From Clostridium sp. Cult1 (GTDB lineage Bacteria > Bacillota > Clostridia > Tissierellales > Tepidimicrobiaceae): a stretch of 64,000 nucleotides of DNA. How positions within the stretch are numbered: the stretch's first letter is position 1; each line of letters begins with the position of its first letter. The notes under the pieces are model-generated. The model saw only the letters and a list, made by a program, of their open reading frames with translations, was not told the DNA's origin and made no database searches. This document shows, one piece after another, positions 28,724 to 37,715 of this stretch. The DNA is taken from the NCBI RefSeq assembly GCF_021655095.1, contig NZ_PPXW01000001.1, positions 1,643,676 to 1,707,675 of the forward strand, written 5' to 3'. Made by a program: the position numbers and the translations under genes.

Positions 28724-29146
28724 TTACTGAATAATTAAATCATTAAAATAAATATTTGTAATAGTATTGTCGTGAAAAAGATTTACTAAGCTTTCCTTTA
28801 TTTCTTTTTGTAATGCTATTTGTCCCTCTTCACCTTGAATTTCATCCTCAGTTTTATTTCTAATAATCTTATTTACATCGTCTCTAATCAAAAATTGTTT
28901 TTCAGTTAATGTCTCTAAAGTCTTTTTATTACCAGTTTCAATGGTAATCTTTACTTTCATAATCTTTTTGCTATCCTTTATATTACAATACATATCTTCT
29001 AATGTTAGATTAAATGTTTCTGCCTGGTTCCCATTAGAATTATTACTATTATTCCTATAGTATGTTATACCTAGAACAGCACCAAGAATTGCAAATATGA
29101 TTACCAATATTAAAATTATTACTAATATAATATTTCTATTATTCAT
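28724..29146 (-). CDS. fliL: Flagellar basal body-associated protein FliL
   Basis: 140 aa, one N-terminal membrane helix (about 6-28) and an outer-face domain with the FliL end pattern LQKEIKESLVNLFHDNTITN. FliL rings surround and support the MotAB stator, encoded just upstream. Confidence 0.92.
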   Translation of the reverse strand: MNNRNIILVIILILVIIFAILGAVLGITYYRNNSNNSNGNQAETFNLTLEDMYCNIKDSKKIMKVKITIETGNKKTLETLTEKQFLIRDDVNKIIRNKTEDEIQGEEGQIALQKEIKESLVNLFHDNTITNIYFNDLIIQ

Positions 29147-29168
29147 AATTTCATCTCATTCCCTTCTA

Positions 29169-29885
29169 CTATGGTTCCATTTCTTCAAAGGAAGACCTAA
29201 GAATTACAATGTCCACTCTTCTATTTTTCTGTTTGTTTTCAGCAGTGTCATTGGGAGCAATTGGCCTATAGTAACTATACCCTGAAGAAGAAATTCTGCT
29301 TCCATCTATTCCTTTTTCCTCCACAAGAAATCTTAATACATTAGTTGCTCTTGTTGACGATAGTTCCCAGTTAGTTGGAAATTCAGATAAGTTACCTGTT
29401 GGTACCGTATCTGTATGACCTTCTACTTTAATCAATCTATTGCTAAATTCCTCCTTATTCAATACTTCTGCAATAGAGCTTAATATCTCAATGGACTCCG
29501 GCCTTAAACTCGCCCTTCCAGAATCAAACAATACTTTATCCATAAATCTAATTACCAATCCTCTCTCTTCTATAGAAAGTACAATCTCAGATCCAAGTCC
29601 AATACTCTCTGCATACTCTTCCAACAAATCTTTTAAACTCTCTAATTCATTCTCTAATGTATCTTCTAAAGGCTCTAAATTTTCATCTAATTCCAAGGTA
29701 GTGCCATTATTTAATGCTCCTGTCCCACCATCAAAACTACTCATAATACTTCTAAACTTCTGAGCATCTATTTCAGAAAAGGAAAATAAAAGCACAAAGA
29801 AGGCTAATAATAAAGTTACCATATCACTATATGTTGTAAGCCAATTGCCTGTATTATTTTCACTTGCCCTTCTTCCTCGCCTCAT
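29169..29885 (-). CDS. motB: Flagellar motor stator protein MotB
   Basis: 238 aa. A single membrane helix with the proton/sodium-binding Asp (D21 in TTYSDMVTLLLAFFV), a plug/linker, and an OmpA-like peptidoglycan-binding domain (about 115-235; VEGHTDTVPTG, NWELSSTRATNVLRFL). The ATG overlaps the motA stop by one base. Confidence 0.96.
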   Translation of the reverse strand: MRRGRRASENNTGNWLTTYSDMVTLLLAFFVLLFSFSEIDAQKFRSIMSSFDGGTGALNNGTTLELDENLEPLEDTLENELESLKDLLEEYAESIGLGSEIVLSIEERGLVIRFMDKVLFDSGRASLRPESIEILSSIAEVLNKEEFSNRLIKVEGHTDTVPTGNLSEFPTNWELSSTRATNVLRFLVEEKGIDGSRISSSGYSYYRPIAPNDTAENKQKNRRVDIVILRSSFEEMEP

Positions 29886-30670
29886 TATATTACCTCTCTC
29901 TCCAGCTGATTCTTATAATTCTTTCTCATTTCCGGTGGAATAAAGGTCTTTAATTTTTCTTCAATTATCCTTGGATTTTCTCCTGCTTGGATTGACAATA
30001 ATCCTTCAACAGTTAACTCTTTTACTAGTACTTCCGATTTGCTCCTTATCTTTAATTTTCGCGCTAAAGGTAAAAAAACTACATTAGCTAAAATTGAACC
30101 ATAAAATGTTGTAACTAATGCAACGGACATATTAGGCCCAATCATACTAGGGTCATCTAAATGTTTCAACATATTTATTAATCCAATTAAAGTACCTATC
30201 ATACCAAAAGCAGGCGCATATGTACCCATGGTTTCGAAAATACTTTGACCGTCCATATGTCTTTCTTCTAAGAAGGTTAGCTCTGTTTCTAGTATGTTTC
30301 TTACCAGCTCTGGATCGGTTCCATCTACTATTAACATAATTCCTTTTTGTAAAAAATCATCCTGTAATTCTTCTGCATACTCTTCTAGAGCTAAAAGGCC
30401 TTCCTTCCTAGCTATATTGGCTAAATTTATAATCTCTTCTATTACCTCATCTGGTGAGGTTTCCTTATAAGAGAAGGCCTTCTTAATCACTCTCGAAGTG
30501 TTTAGGAAGTTTTTAAGAGGGAAGCTAGCTAAAGTAGAAGCTATAGTTCCACCCAGTACGATTATTATAGATGGAATATGTATATAAGAATCTATCTGCC
30601 CAGATGTTAGAATACCTCCTATTATAAAAACAACACCGAGAAGGAGACCAAGTACTGTTGATATATCCAA
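29885..30670 (-). CDS. motA: Flagellar motor stator protein MotA
   Basis: 261 aa, four membrane helices (two early, two at about 150-200) with a cytosolic loop between (NIARKEGLLALEEYAEEL). Signatures GTYAPAFGMIGTLIGLINML and AVALVTTFYGSILANVVFLP-type helices. Start is TTG 30670, 3 nt after flbD, with GAGGTG upstream. Ion type (H+ or Na+) cannot be decided by eye. Confidence 0.95.
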   Translation of the reverse strand: MDISTVLGLLLGVVFIIGGILTSGQIDSYIHIPSIIIVLGGTIASTLASFPLKNFLNTSRVIKKAFSYKETSPDEVIEEIINLANIARKEGLLALEEYAEELQDDFLQKGIMLIVDGTDPELVRNILETELTFLEERHMDGQSIFETMGTYAPAFGMIGTLIGLINMLKHLDDPSMIGPNMSVALVTTFYGSILANVVFLPLARKLKIRSKSEVLVKELTVEGLLSIQAGENPRIIEEKLKTFIPPEMRKNYKNQLEREVI

Positions 30671-30673
30671 TTG

Positions 30674-30886
30674 CTACACCTCTTTCTTTTCAGCTCTTCT
30701 TTTATATTCAATGACTTTTGCTTTATAAGCAACTACTTTTTCTATTATTTGATCTACCGGTTCAACTACCACTATTTTCTGCCCCGTCGTCAATGTAATT
30801 ACTGTATCTGGGGTTTCCTCAACAAATTGAATCAAATCGCTATTTACAACGAATTCTTTCCCATTTAACCTTTTTACCTTTATCAT
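30674..30886 (-). CDS. flbD: FlbD family protein
   Basis: 70 aa. Typical FlbD start MIKVKRLNGKEFVVNSDLIQ followed by FVEETPDTVITLTTGQKI. A small flagellar-operon protein conserved in Gram-positives between flgE and motA; recent work on the family links it to motor assembly or swarming control. Function is not clear from sequence. Confidence 0.92.
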   Translation of the reverse strand: MIKVKRLNGKEFVVNSDLIQFVEETPDTVITLTTGQKIVVVEPVDQIIEKVVAYKAKVIEYKRRAEKKEV

Positions 30887-30915
30887 CTATAATCCCACCT
30901 TTTATATAAGGCTTA

Positions 30916-30940
30916 GGAGGGGGATGTTCTCCCCTACTCC
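30916..30940 (-). other. GC-rich hairpin between flgE and flbD
   Basis: In a 69-nt gap, arms GGAG-GGGG and CCCC-TA-CTCC pair (8 bp with a 2-nt bulge, 7-nt loop). No T-run follows on the minus strand, so it is not a plain terminator. It may stabilise or separate the flgE message. Nothing else noted in the gap besides the flbD ribosome site. Confidence 0.4.
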
Positions 30941-30955
30941 CATTATCCTATAAGA

Positions 30956-32236
30956 TTATCTTTTCATGTTTACAAGTTCCTGCAACATCTCATCAGAAGT
31001 GGTAATTATCCTAGAATTTGCTTGAAATCCCCTTTGGGTAGTAATCATATCGGTAAATTCCATAGATAAATCTACATTGGACATCTCCAAAGTCCCTGGG
31101 GCTATAGCTCCATAACCACCACTTGCTGCAGTTCCATATTGAGGTTCTCCAGAGTTCCTAGTATCAACAAAGAAGTTCCCCCCAATTTTCTGTAACCCCA
31201 TGGAGTTGTCAAACTTAGCTAGCATTAACTGTCCTAAAGCCTTTCTTTCACCATTGGTAAATATCCCTACAACTACCCCTTTATCATCAATAGCATAACC
31301 CTCCAATTTTCCTGAGGAATTGCCATCTGCGTAAGGTTTAGCGTCCATGTCATTAGCGTACTGATTTAGTTTTGAGAAGTCAATTTTAATAGCATTGTTA
31401 TCATCATCACCAAATCTAACTCCTTTTTTTGTAATAATTAAATCGGCTTCCTTATCGGAATCAACAGCTAGTTTACCATTTTCATCAAATTTTAGTGTTA
31501 TATCTATATCTTGCGCAGGATCCATTACGCTATCATCAGCATGGTCTTTTACATTATTAATAGTTACATTCCATTCGTTTACATTTGTTTTTTCAAATTT
31601 AAAACTGACCGTATATGAATTCCCTAAGCTATCTTTTATTATGGTATCCGTTATGTGTATACCATTTTCAGGATCATCCTCATTATATATTGGTGTCCTA
31701 GAGTCCAAATTCCCCCTAAGTTCAATATCTTTCGTAGTTGTTGCTGCCACAGTTTCAGTTCTATTAACCCTAATCCCACCTATTTCAGAAGTTATCTCCC
31801 CATCTCCATCTGCCAAATACCCTAATACCTTATATCCATCGGCAGTAACTAAATTTCCATCCCTATCCAATGTAAAATTACCGGCTCTTGTATAGAATCT
31901 ATTTTCAAAATTAGTATCGTCGGAGACTACAAAGAACCCTTCTCCATCTATCATTAAATCTTCAGGATTGTCTGTTCTTTGGGCTGGCCCTTTAGTGTGA
32001 ATAGTGCTTATAGCACCAATATTTACACCTAGTCCTATCTGCTGAGGGTTTGTTCCTCCTCGACCGCCTTGTGGAGCACTAGCTCCTCTTATCACTTGAC
32101 TAAATACCTCTTGAAAAGTCATAGTACCTCTCTTATAGCCAATAGTATTTACATTTGCTATATTATTACCTATAACATCCATCTTGTTTTGATGTACTCT
32201 CAATCCTGATACTCCTGAGTACATAGATCGCATCAT
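30956..32236 (-). CDS. flgE: Flagellar hook protein FlgE
   Basis: 426 aa. Conserved rod/hook ends: N-terminal MYSGVSGLRVHQNKMDVIGN with NNIANVNTIGYKR, and C-terminal LEMSNVDLSMEFTDMITTQR with GFQANSRIITTSDEMLQEL. The middle (about 150-300) is the variable outer domain. Start at the first ATG of a pair, GGGAGGG upstream. Secreted through the flagellar export gate. Confidence 0.96.
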   Translation of the reverse strand: MMRSMYSGVSGLRVHQNKMDVIGNNIANVNTIGYKRGTMTFQEVFSQVIRGASAPQGGRGGTNPQQIGLGVNIGAISTIHTKGPAQRTDNPEDLMIDGEGFFVVSDDTNFENRFYTRAGNFTLDRDGNLVTADGYKVLGYLADGDGEITSEIGGIRVNRTETVAATTTKDIELRGNLDSRTPIYNEDDPENGIHITDTIIKDSLGNSYTVSFKFEKTNVNEWNVTINNVKDHADDSVMDPAQDIDITLKFDENGKLAVDSDKEADLIITKKGVRFGDDDNNAIKIDFSKLNQYANDMDAKPYADGNSSGKLEGYAIDDKGVVVGIFTNGERKALGQLMLAKFDNSMGLQKIGGNFFVDTRNSGEPQYGTAASGGYGAIAPGTLEMSNVDLSMEFTDMITTQRGFQANSRIITTSDEMLQELVNMKR

Positions 32237-32263
32237 ACTAATTCCCTCCCATTATTTGGGCAG

Positions 32264-32293
32264 ATATATATCCTCTGTCAGTCGGATATATAT
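32264..32293 (-). other. AT-rich 10-bp hairpin before flgE
   Basis: ATATATATCC / GGATATATAT with a 10-nt loop, within the 79-nt gap between the TIGR02530 gene and flgE. No T-run follows. It lies about 25 nt upstream of the flgE start, so it could affect flgE mRNA stability or be an RNase processing point. Confidence 0.5.
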
Positions 32294-32315
32294 ATAACCT
32301 CCTATAAAGGTCCGG

Positions 32316-32696
32316 CTATACGATAACTGCCCCATCTATATTAGTAAATACATTGTCCTTTAATTGTTCTTTATTAACTGTTGTAATTACCGTTTTATTT
32401 TTAATACTTGCTATAAAAACTTTATCTCCCATAAGGATTAAAGCGTCTTTTACACCTTTTTCTTCAGCTTTATTGAAACCAGATTTTAGTCTTTTAATTT
32501 CCTCATTGCTTAAAGTCATATCCCTATGATCCATTCTGTTTATAGCATGTTTAGAGAATTTAATTTCATCATCTCTATTTTGAATTTGTTGTAATACCGA
32601 TTCAAAATTCTTGCTAGGCAAATTCTTGTTTCTAACAATTGGTTGAGATGAGTTAATAAGTTGGTTCTCCAACCTTTTGATTTGTAAATTATTCAT
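32316..32696 (-). CDS. TIGR02530-type flagellar operon protein
   Basis: 126 aa. The second half matches the flagellar-operon family: IKFSKHAINRMDHRDMTLSN, then a helix and ALILMGDKVFIASIKNKTVI. The N-terminal part is polar. Conserved between flgD and flgE in Gram-positive fla operons; function unknown, possibly a hook-assembly helper. ATG 32696 chosen (AGGGA 8 nt upstream) over ATG 32705. Confidence 0.85.
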   Translation of the reverse strand: MNNLQIKRLENQLINSSQPIVRNKNLPSKNFESVLQQIQNRDDEIKFSKHAINRMDHRDMTLSNEEIKRLKSGFNKAEEKGVKDALILMGDKVFIASIKNKTVITTVNKEQLKDNVFTNIDGAVIV

Positions 32697-32723
32697 AATT
32701 ACCATCCCTATCCTAAGAAGACT

Positions 32724-33320
32724 TTAATTGTCCTCTTCTAATTCTAAATCCTCTAACCCTTCTATTGCCGTTATTAGTCCTATATATGCATTTTCTATTT
32801 CTGCATTTGTTGCATTTTCATTTTCTACTACTGCTTTTGCAGTTGTAAGAGCAGCCTGAAGGGTTTTCCAAGTTTCTTCAGTATAGCTTTCTTCCCTTAA
32901 TCTTTCAACTATTTCAATCTTTGTTTTTAATTCTTCTTTGTCCACTGGCTCTGGTTCTATGTCTAAATAGCTTTCCATAGCCTTTCTAATATTAGTAATT
33001 TCCTTTAGAATGGCAACATTAGCTTGTATTTGATTTAAATTTAAATTATCCATAGAATCTAGTACTTCTTCACTAAGTTTTTCAACATTTTTATTTAGAT
33101 TCTGCATCTGTTCCAAAGAAGAAAATTGAGCTAATTGAGCGATGAATTCTCTATCCTCTATAGGACTTAATGGATCTTGATTAGCTAGTTGGGTTGTTAA
33201 AAGCCTTAAAAAAGCATCTTTGTCTAAATCATTATTATGGCTATCCCCAACCTTTTTATCATCTTTTTTATCGTCAAATTTATATATATATTCTAAATCA
33301 TCGTAATTGTTTACTTTCAA
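32724..33320 (-). CDS. flgD: Hook-cap protein FlgD with C-terminal FIVAR-like domain
   Basis: 198 aa. Residues about 30-110 are the conserved FlgD N-terminal part (DKDAFLRLLTTQLANQDPLS, then DREFIAQLAQFSSLEQMQNL). Instead of the usual beta-rich hook-cap domains, residues about 126-190 form a FIVAR-like three-helix segment: VDKEELKTKIE, ESYTEETWKTLQAAL, AVVENENATNAEIENAYIGL. FIVAR modules normally occur in large cell-surface or wall-bound proteins. The tail is acidic. FlgD is secreted and guides FlgE assembly; the added domain may contact wall polymers. The FlgD call is firm; the FIVAR call is by pattern. Confidence 0.93.
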   Translation of the reverse strand: MKVNNYDDLEYIYKFDDKKDDKKVGDSHNNDLDKDAFLRLLTTQLANQDPLSPIEDREFIAQLAQFSSLEQMQNLNKNVEKLSEEVLDSMDNLNLNQIQANVAILKEITNIRKAMESYLDIEPEPVDKEELKTKIEIVERLREESYTEETWKTLQAALTTAKAVVENENATNAEIENAYIGLITAIEGLEDLELEEDN

Positions 33321-33332
33321 TATTTCACCTCC

Positions 33333-34646
33333 TTATGCAAATAGATTTAATTGGCCTTCGTGGTAATTTCTTTGAATAGTTCCTGTTGAACTTTCATCGT
33401 AGGCTTTAATTTCTTTAAATCCATTATTTTTGATCTTTAGTTTTGATGGTCTTTTGTTCAAGTTAAATTCACGTCTATTTTCTCTTTCAAAATCTTCATT
33501 GGTTCCAACAAATACTTCGAAGGTCTTTATTTCTAACCCATTCTCCTTCATTTCTTCTTTAAATTGAAATAAATTTGCTTCTATTAATTCCTTTGTCCTA
33601 TAATTATCTACCAATACTTTAGCTAAAAGTTCTCCCTTTTCCATCTCCATTTTTAGGACAAGTTCTCCTAAAATTTCAGGCTTTAATTTAATTCTTATCT
33701 CTTGTTTGTCATCATCAACTATTAATTTTGCCTTTTCCACTACCTGATCAAATACCGCCTTATTATCTATTTCTTGAAACTCTATATTTTGAATTTCTGG
33801 ATCGGCTTTTAGTGTATTTTCGTTATAAATTTGCAAAATTGGACTTTCTATCAGTGTATTTGTCTCCGTATTTTCTACATTCGTTTCGACTGCTGGTTCC
33901 TTAATATTTTCGGTATTGGATTCATTCTTGCTAGGAAATTCTTCTGCCATATTAGTCATTTCATCAGGTTTAATTTCTTCAGATTGTCCATAGCTTATTT
34001 CTTCAATGCTCCTATCCTTTTCTAATTTTAATGGTTCTTTGTTTGTATATTCTGTTTTACCATCAATTCTTGGTCTTATAGATTGAAAGATTTCCTTTAA
34101 TTCATTAAAATTATCTTCAAGTTCATCCAGACATTCCTTTATTAATTCTTTATCTACTTCTACTTTGTTTCCCGTTAATAGTTCTAGGTGTTCAATACTG
34201 TCAAATATTTCTAAAATATTTTTTTGGTCTTCATTAGTAAATATAAGTTGCTTTTGGTTTAATAACTCTTCTAAAACAGTAGACAATTGTTTAAGCTCAA
34301 TATTTAGAGTCTCCAAATCTATTTTACTTATTTTTTCTGTTGATGAACTTAAGCCTAGAAGTAACTTATAAATTGAGTCAAAAAGAGAAATTGCTTCTTC
34401 TAACCCATCTTTAATTTTATTTAGTTTTTCATCATCCTTTGTATCTAATTCATTTTCCGTTACTTTTTCTTCTTTAGTAAATTGAGTCTTACTACTTTGA
34501 TTTTTTATTGCATCACTATCACTAATTTCTTTGCCTTCAAGAATTTTTGAAAAATCCTTATCGTTGCATTTTCTAACTCTATTAGAATTGGAAAAGTTAA
34601 TGTCTGTTTTTTGAAGTTCATTTACTAAAATAGTTAAACCGGTCAA
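33333..34646 (-). CDS. fliK: Flagellar hook-length control protein FliK
   Basis: 437 aa. Long, mostly polar N-terminal ruler region, then the Flg_hook C-terminal domain (about 310-395: DDDKQEIRIKLKPEILGELV, LKMEMEKGELLAKVLVDNYR). Start is TTG 34646, well supported by AGGAGGTG 6 nt before it. Secreted ruler that flips FlhB specificity when the hook is complete. Confidence 0.93.
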   Translation of the reverse strand: MTGLTILVNELQKTDINFSNSNRVRKCNDKDFSKILEGKEISDSDAIKNQSSKTQFTKEEKVTENELDTKDDEKLNKIKDGLEEAISLFDSIYKLLLGLSSSTEKISKIDLETLNIELKQLSTVLEELLNQKQLIFTNEDQKNILEIFDSIEHLELLTGNKVEVDKELIKECLDELEDNFNELKEIFQSIRPRIDGKTEYTNKEPLKLEKDRSIEEISYGQSEEIKPDEMTNMAEEFPSKNESNTENIKEPAVETNVENTETNTLIESPILQIYNENTLKADPEIQNIEFQEIDNKAVFDQVVEKAKLIVDDDKQEIRIKLKPEILGELVLKMEMEKGELLAKVLVDNYRTKELIEANLFQFKEEMKENGLEIKTFEVFVGTNEDFERENRREFNLNKRPSKLKIKNNGFKEIKAYDESSTGTIQRNYHEGQLNLFA

Positions 34647-34676
34647 TTCTTCACCTCCTTCCCAGAATTTAATAAT

Positions 34677-35912
34677 TTATGGTCTAGCTAACGCTTGGGT
34701 TAGCCTAGAGGCATTTTCAGTACTCATATAGTCCATAATGCTAGATAGAGTTTTATTTCTCATTCTAGAAAGTACATCAATAATTATTGAAGCATCAGTT
34801 AATTGAAAGATAGGTTCTGAATTTATTTCCAGTGCAGTTACTGTAGTATTGTTGCCCATCATCTGCTCCACTATTTTAGCCACCTTATCTGGACTCATCT
34901 TATTATAAACAGTTACCAAATCGTCAATCTTTTTATTGTATTCAGTAATAAATTGGATAGATTTGCTAATTTCATTGGTTATGGATTCTTCTTCCCCATT
35001 TAATTCTTCCTCTTTTCTAATGGCACCAAACAATTCTTCTACAAAGCTGTCTTCTTCAATTTTTGATAAGATCTCTGCAGATTTCAATATGGAAAAATTC
35101 TTATATATAATCCCTAGTTCTTCCATAGAATACTTGTTTGAATTTCCAACTTCCTCCAAAATTTCTTCTATAGGCTTAACTTCATAAAAATTGGCTAAAT
35201 CTGCTAACTTCGTTATTTCAATCTTTTTAGTAGATAACCGGCTCTCTAAACTGGTTCTTTTGTCGTTAGATAAAGACGATAAAACATCTTCTCTAATACC
35301 ATCGTCCATATAATAAAGTATATCCTTTGCTTTGCCTTCATCCATAAGGGTAAAAATATCTAGTATATTTTCTTTGAATTCATGGTCTGTCTGTATTCTA
35401 TTTTCAATTTCATTAATAGTTAGCAAAAGGTCTTGATTTTCTAATCGATTAATTTCATCTAATAATTCGTTCTGTTTTTCTTTTTGAATTTCATCATGGA
35501 TTGAAAACAACAAATCTTTTCTCAGTTCAATATTTCTGACTAATTTAATTATTTCTCCAGTCCTAGATGTAGAATTAGAATTCATCAACCTTATGATTTC
35601 GCTATATAATTTCTCATCATCCTTTTTTACTATGTATAATTTATCTGCTGCTATTGCAGGATCTAAGGATAGGTAATGGTTAGCTAAAAATGTTTTTTTA
35701 TCATTTCTTTCAGATTCTGTAGGAGAAGATTTAAAATATTCACCAACTCCTCCTGGCACATTACCTAAAACCTTATTTATCTTCGATTTAAAAGTCATAT
35801 TATTATAATAGATTAGACCTATAACTAAAATAGGAATAATAATAAGAACTACTATTAAAATTAATTTTAATTTCTTCTTCTTACCCTTCTTAGGTAACTC
35901 TATGTTTTCCAT
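34677..35912 (-). CDS. YlxF/MotE-like protein, enlarged
   Basis: 411 aa. A Lys-rich N-terminus and one membrane helix (about 16-36), then a long alpha-helical region with several MgtE-N-like helical units (TLMDEGKAKDILYYMDDGIR; LGIIYKNFSILKSAEILSKI) and a C-terminal MotE-type end (YNKMSPDKVAKIVEQMMGNN, VLSRMRNKTLSSIMDYMSTE). B. subtilis YlxF in this position is about half as long. Relatives chaperone stator or switch parts; here the role is inferred from context between fliJ and fliK. Confidence 0.8.
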   Translation of the reverse strand: MENIELPKKGKKKKLKLILIVVLIIIPILVIGLIYYNNMTFKSKINKVLGNVPGGVGEYFKSSPTESERNDKKTFLANHYLSLDPAIAADKLYIVKKDDEKLYSEIIRLMNSNSTSRTGEIIKLVRNIELRKDLLFSIHDEIQKEKQNELLDEINRLENQDLLLTINEIENRIQTDHEFKENILDIFTLMDEGKAKDILYYMDDGIREDVLSSLSNDKRTSLESRLSTKKIEITKLADLANFYEVKPIEEILEEVGNSNKYSMEELGIIYKNFSILKSAEILSKIEEDSFVEELFGAIRKEEELNGEEESITNEISKSIQFITEYNKKIDDLVTVYNKMSPDKVAKIVEQMMGNNTTVTALEINSEPIFQLTDASIIIDVLSRMRNKTLSSIMDYMSTENASRLTQALARP

Positions 35913-35926
35913 TGCTATTCCCCCTA

Positions 35927-36361
35927 CTATTGGGTACTAACCTTATAATTTACTATTGTATCGTTTTGTTTCTCTTCCTCTTTTTTAATTTCATATAAAT
36001 ATTTTTCATATTCATTTTCTTTTAATTTTTCAAATATTTTCTTTTCTTTTACTGCAGTAACCATTTCTTCTTTAGTTTCTTCTAACTCTTTTTGGACCTT
36101 AGTTACTAATTCCTCTTGTTTTTTTATCCTAGTATTTACATGATTAATATAATTACTATACATGGCTAAATTTCCAACACTAGTTTTCATAACTGACAAA
36201 TCTTTTTCATTTAGTAAATTCTTTTTAAACTTCACATAATCATCTAACCTATTTTCTTCTTTATTTAATCTTTGCTGAACTATCCCATATTGGCTTTTCT
36301 TTAAGTCTTCTATTGTTTTTTTATAATTTAGAACTTTTTCTAATCTGAAGTTAAAATCCAT
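35927..36361 (-). CDS. fliJ: Flagellar export protein FliJ
   Basis: 144 aa, almost wholly a two-stranded coiled coil. N-terminal pattern FNFRLEKVLNYKKTIEDLKK is typical. FliJ fits into the FliI ATPase ring and helps open FlhA. Lies 20 nt after fliI. Confidence 0.92.
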   Translation of the reverse strand: MDFNFRLEKVLNYKKTIEDLKKSQYGIVQQRLNKEENRLDDYVKFKKNLLNEKDLSVMKTSVGNLAMYSNYINHVNTRIKKQEELVTKVQKELEETKEEMVTAVKEKKIFEKLKENEYEKYLYEIKKEEEKQNDTIVNYKVSTQ

Positions 36362-36381
36362 ATCCTACTTACCCCCTGTTA

Positions 36382-37710
36382 TCATTCATTAATTTGACTA
36401 TCTATTTTTTCCATCATTGCAATAGTTTTACTAAATGGATATATTTCTAGGGTTTCTTGGGTTAGTAATTCATCAATATAATCCTTTAACTCTATGGCTT
36501 TATCTATCTTTTTATTTGTACCTCTTTTATAAGCCCCAATATTTATTAAATCCTCTGATTCTTTATATGTTGCCATTATGTTTTTAATTGAATTGGCTTT
36601 ATCCAAATGATCTTGTTCTACTATATTAGGCATAACCCTACTTACACTTGCAAGAATATCTATAGCTGGATAATGATTTTGATTGGCCAGCTTTCGTGAA
36701 AGAATTATATGACCATCTAAGATACCCCTTACAGTATCAGTAATCGGTTCACTCAAATCATCTCCATCCACTAAAACCGTATATAACCCTGTAATAGTCC
36801 CCTTTGAGGATGTACCGGCTCTTTCTAACAACTTAGGCATTATAGCAAAAACAGATGGAGTAAACCCTCTAGTAACAGGTGGTTCTCCTATGGCTAGCCC
36901 TATTTCCCGTTGGGCCATTGCAAATCTTGTTACAGAATCCATTAATAATAATACATTTTTCCCTCTATCTCTAAAATACTCTGCAATGGCAGTAGTAACT
37001 AAAGCTCCTTTAACCCTTATTAAGGCAGGTTGATCTGAAGTAACTACTACTACTACTGATTTTTTTAGTCCTTCATCCTTTAAGTCCTTTTCTAAAAACT
37101 CCCTTACTTCCCTTCCTCTTTCTCCAATTAGACCTATAACATTGATATCTGCAGAACTACTTCTCGATACCATCCCCATAAGAGTACTTTTCCCAACTCC
37201 ACTTCCAGCAAAAATACCAATTCTTTGACCTTTGCCACAGGTAAGAAAACCATCAATAGCTTTTATTCCTAAAGGTAAAGGTTCATCAATTAATTGCCTA
37301 TCTAAGGGATTTGGCGGAGAATTAAAAACAGGGTAAGTCTTTAAAGTTTTAATAGGCCCTTTTCCATCTATAGGATTACCTAAACCATCTAATATCCTGC
37401 CAACCAGCTCTTCGCCTACATTAACCCTTAAAGTTTTCCCACTAGCTACTACTTTACTACCAGAAGCAATACCTTCCATATCTCCTAAGGGCATTAAAAG
37501 AATTCTATCATCCTTTAAGCCAACTACTTCTGCTAAAACTGGTTCATCTTTGTCGTGAGGATAAATATAACACAATTCACCAATAGCAGCCATTGGTCCA
37601 TTAGATTCTATAGTTAAGCCAGTTACTTTGGTTATCTTTCCTGTATACTTAACAAATCTTTTTTCATTCACCATCTTTATATACTTTTTAATATTTAAAC
37701 TATCTTCCAT
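36382..37710 (-). CDS. fliI: Flagellum-specific ATPase FliI
   Basis: 442 aa, F1-beta-like. Walker A GIFAGSGVGKSTLMGM (about 165), GLIGERGREVREFLE, Walker B VLLLMDSVTRFAMAQREIGL, and GFTPSVFAIMPKLLERAG. ATG 37710 is preferred; a GTG at 37719 overlaps the fliH stop and gives only 3 more residues. Energises export with FliH and FliJ. Confidence 0.96.
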   Translation of the reverse strand: MEDSLNIKKYIKMVNEKRFVKYTGKITKVTGLTIESNGPMAAIGELCYIYPHDKDEPVLAEVVGLKDDRILLMPLGDMEGIASGSKVVASGKTLRVNVGEELVGRILDGLGNPIDGKGPIKTLKTYPVFNSPPNPLDRQLIDEPLPLGIKAIDGFLTCGKGQRIGIFAGSGVGKSTLMGMVSRSSSADINVIGLIGERGREVREFLEKDLKDEGLKKSVVVVVTSDQPALIRVKGALVTTAIAEYFRDRGKNVLLLMDSVTRFAMAQREIGLAIGEPPVTRGFTPSVFAIMPKLLERAGTSSKGTITGLYTVLVDGDDLSEPITDTVRGILDGHIILSRKLANQNHYPAIDILASVSRVMPNIVEQDHLDKANSIKNIMATYKESEDLINIGAYKRGTNKKIDKAIELKDYIDELLTQETLEIYPFSKTIAMMEKIDSQINE

Positions 37711-37715
37711 ATTTA

